Assembly: GCA_013215655.1 (NCBI GenBank)
Contig: JABSOX010000006.1
Coordinates: forward strand, 1-47,179
Reading direction: 5' to 3'
Length of the DNA: 47,179 nucleotides
Source: Colwellia sp.
Lineage (GTDB): Bacteria > Pseudomonadota > Gammaproteobacteria > Enterobacterales > Alteromonadaceae
Part shown: one piece after another, positions 45,790-47,179 of the stretch
Numbering within the stretch: the first letter of the stretch is position 1
Layout of the letters: each line of letters starts with the position of its first letter
Notes under the pieces: generated by a model
What the model saw: only the letters and a program-made list of their open reading frames with translations
Database searches by the model: none
What the model was told of the DNA's origin: nothing
Program-made: the position numbers and the translations under genes

Positions 45790-46141
45790 CTCTTATACTC
45801 CAAAATTTAGTCTCTAGTTTAGTGATGTAACTCATACCTTTTAAAATGATATGTTTGATGAAAGCTGTCACATCTGGCAACACAGAGTCTAAAACAAGCA
45901 ACAATCATTTTTGAAATATATAGAACTTATACTTACCATACACAAAATAAATAATGGTGTAATAGCTCTAAACACAGTTAATATTAATACTAGTAAATAC
46001 AATAACTAAGATAAACTAACAGATATAAAAACTAGGCGTAAAAGTTTTCATATCAAGCTACATTTATTAAAATTACCTTGCATTAAGCACAAACTAATGA
46101 CATATAGTTCACTTATATTTTTTAACATAGCCATTAATCTT

Positions 46142-47077
46142 ATGAATATTTCAAAAATTGACCTTAACTTATTAATATATCTTGATGTGCTATTACGAGA
46201 AAAAAATGTTACCCGAGCAGCAAGCCAATTAAATATTACCCAACCGGCGATGAGTAACGGTCTTAAACGATTAAGAAATCTATTTAACGATCCTATATTA
46301 GTACGGACATCTGATGGCATGGTGCCAACTGAGCGAGCAAGAGCATTAGCACCCGTCATAAGGAAGATATTGCTCGAATTAGAAGAAGCACTGCAGGGTG
46401 AAGAAGAATTTAACGAGAAAAACAGTCAACGAGTTTTTCGTATTATGGCTAGTGACTATGCCGCTTCAACTTTATTACCAAAGTTACTTAAACGCATTAA
46501 CCAAATCGCACCAAATATAACTATCGACATAATGACGCCCAGTGATGTTACCTTTCATGATGTTGAAGCAGGTAAAATTGATATGGCAATCAATCGCTTT
46601 GACGAGTTACCACAATCTTTTCATCAAAAAACAATTTGGCGTGACTCATTTTCATGTTTATTAAGTGCCGATAACCCCGTGGTATCAAAGTTTAACCTTA
46701 ATAGTTACCTAGACTCGAAACATGTTTGGGTTTCTAAAACCGGTTTTGGTGTAGGTGTAGGCATGGATCCTAAAGATGTACAAAAATTGGGTTGGGTTGA
46801 TGAAGCTTTAGCGCGACTTGGCAAAAAACGTAACATTAAAGTATTTACCCGTAATTACCATGTTGCGATGCAGTTAGCCTACGAAGATGAATTAGTAGCC
46901 ACCTTGCCAACAAGAGCGGCTTTACTGCATAAAAATGATAGTAATTACACCATATTAAAGCCTCCTTTTGATATCCCTGATATTGAATTAAAAATGATTT
47001 GGAGTCCTTTATTACATCACGATGCCAGCCATATTTGGTTTAGACATTTAGTCATTGAAGCCGCTGCTGATAGCTAA
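46142..47077 (+). CDS. LysR-family transcriptional regulator
   Basis: 311 residues from the ATG at 46142, which puts the winged HTH at the usual place (IDLNLLIYLDVLLREKNVTR, then QPAMSNGLKRLRNLF). An upstream in-frame ATG at 46097 would add 15 hydrophobic residues that are not typical. Neither start has a strong ribosome site. The C-terminal LysR substrate domain (~95-305) follows a NodD/LeuO-like pattern (VFRIMASDYAASTLLPKLLK). The divergent position suggests it may control aceA; the shared 352-bp gap (45790-46141) is AT-rich with no feature I can name with confidence. Confidence 0.88.
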   Translation: MNISKIDLNLLIYLDVLLREKNVTRAASQLNITQPAMSNGLKRLRNLFNDPILVRTSDGMVPTERARALAPVIRKILLELEEALQGEEEFNEKNSQRVFRIMASDYAASTLLPKLLKRINQIAPNITIDIMTPSDVTFHDVEAGKIDMAINRFDELPQSFHQKTIWRDSFSCLLSADNPVVSKFNLNSYLDSKHVWVSKTGFGVGVGMDPKDVQKLGWVDEALARLGKKRNIKVFTRNYHVAMQLAYEDELVATLPTRAALLHKNDSNYTILKPPFDIPDIELKMIWSPLLHHDASHIWFRHLVIEAAADS

Positions 47078-47096
47078 GTTAATAGTAAACAATGTT

Positions 47097-47179
47097 ATAC
47101 CATTTTGATTAAGTTTCTTCCCGCTCAGCGAGATTTAAAAGGCTTAGAGACAAGGCATTGATTGAAGAGAATGGTTACT
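47097..47179. repeat. Probable left end of another dispersed repeat, cut by the window edge
   Basis: Begins ATACCATTTTGATTAAG, resembling the ATACCA ends of the 207-bp elements, right after the LysR gene. The remainder has no frame and no match elsewhere in the window, so this is only a suspicion. Confidence 0.3.

Overview
The window looks like a chromosomal segment of an AT-rich marine gammaproteobacterium of the order Alteromonadales. Colwellia or a close relative is the best guess, judged from protein character and gene order, not from a database search. Evidence includes the conserved block lolCDE / DUF2062 / comEC / msbA-lpxK-ycaR-kdsB, a glycolytic run tkt-epd-pgk-fba, a long-form (530 aa) isocitrate lyase, secreted proteases with PKD and chitin-binding domains, and many short dispersed repeats of the kind common in these genomes.

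Layout. 1-1669: a MacAB-like efflux pair (ATPase cut by the window edge, then an HlyD/MacA adaptor), preceded by a striking 24-bp palindrome. 1894-3395: ribosome rescue factor ArfB, a hibernation factor, and a lipoprotein version of RidA. 3572-7058: a PlsC-like acyltransferase, an exported M18 aminopeptidase, a Gfa-type enzyme and a small ABM-like protein. 7058-9896: a repeat element, an XRE-DUF4177 regulator with five 11-bp-spaced CGTA boxes on its promoter, and AzlCD with an AraC regulator. 10454-15368: a secreted chitin-binding serine protease and a lipoprotein M1 aminopeptidase, divergent. 15478-18580: two methyltransferases (one exported) and an unknown lipoprotein. 18688-29518: cell-envelope biogenesis (kdsB, ycaR, lpxK, msbA, comEC, DUF2062, lolE, lolD, lolC). 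29773-35012: PilZ protein, DUF2897, parvulin, carbonic anhydrase, a small membrane peptide and a large CHASE sensor whose kinase core lacks its histidine. 35268-41074: central carbon genes. 41724-47077: a VF530 protein, an MscS channel, a DUF481 outer-membrane protein, isocitrate lyase and a divergent LysR regulator.

The genes are mostly housekeeping. LpxK and KdsB make lipid A and activate KDO, MsbA flips lipid A-core, and LolCDE releases lipoproteins from the inner membrane. Tkt, Epd, Pgk and Fba link the pentose phosphate pathway, pyridoxal phosphate synthesis and glycolysis, while isocitrate lyase opens the glyoxylate shunt.

The most unusual material is non-coding or broken. (1) A two-hairpin module with compensatory stem changes recurs inside several otherwise different repeat families. 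(2) Five CGTA boxes at exactly 11-bp spacing overlap a promoter. (3) A tandem duplication of the lolC tail and lolD head keeps ATGA coupling to the intact lolD. (4) A hybrid sensor kinase has Leu where the phosphoacceptor His should be. (5) A 312-bp MITE-like element is lodged inside the lipid A/KDO operon, and another repeat supplies the stop codon of comEC.
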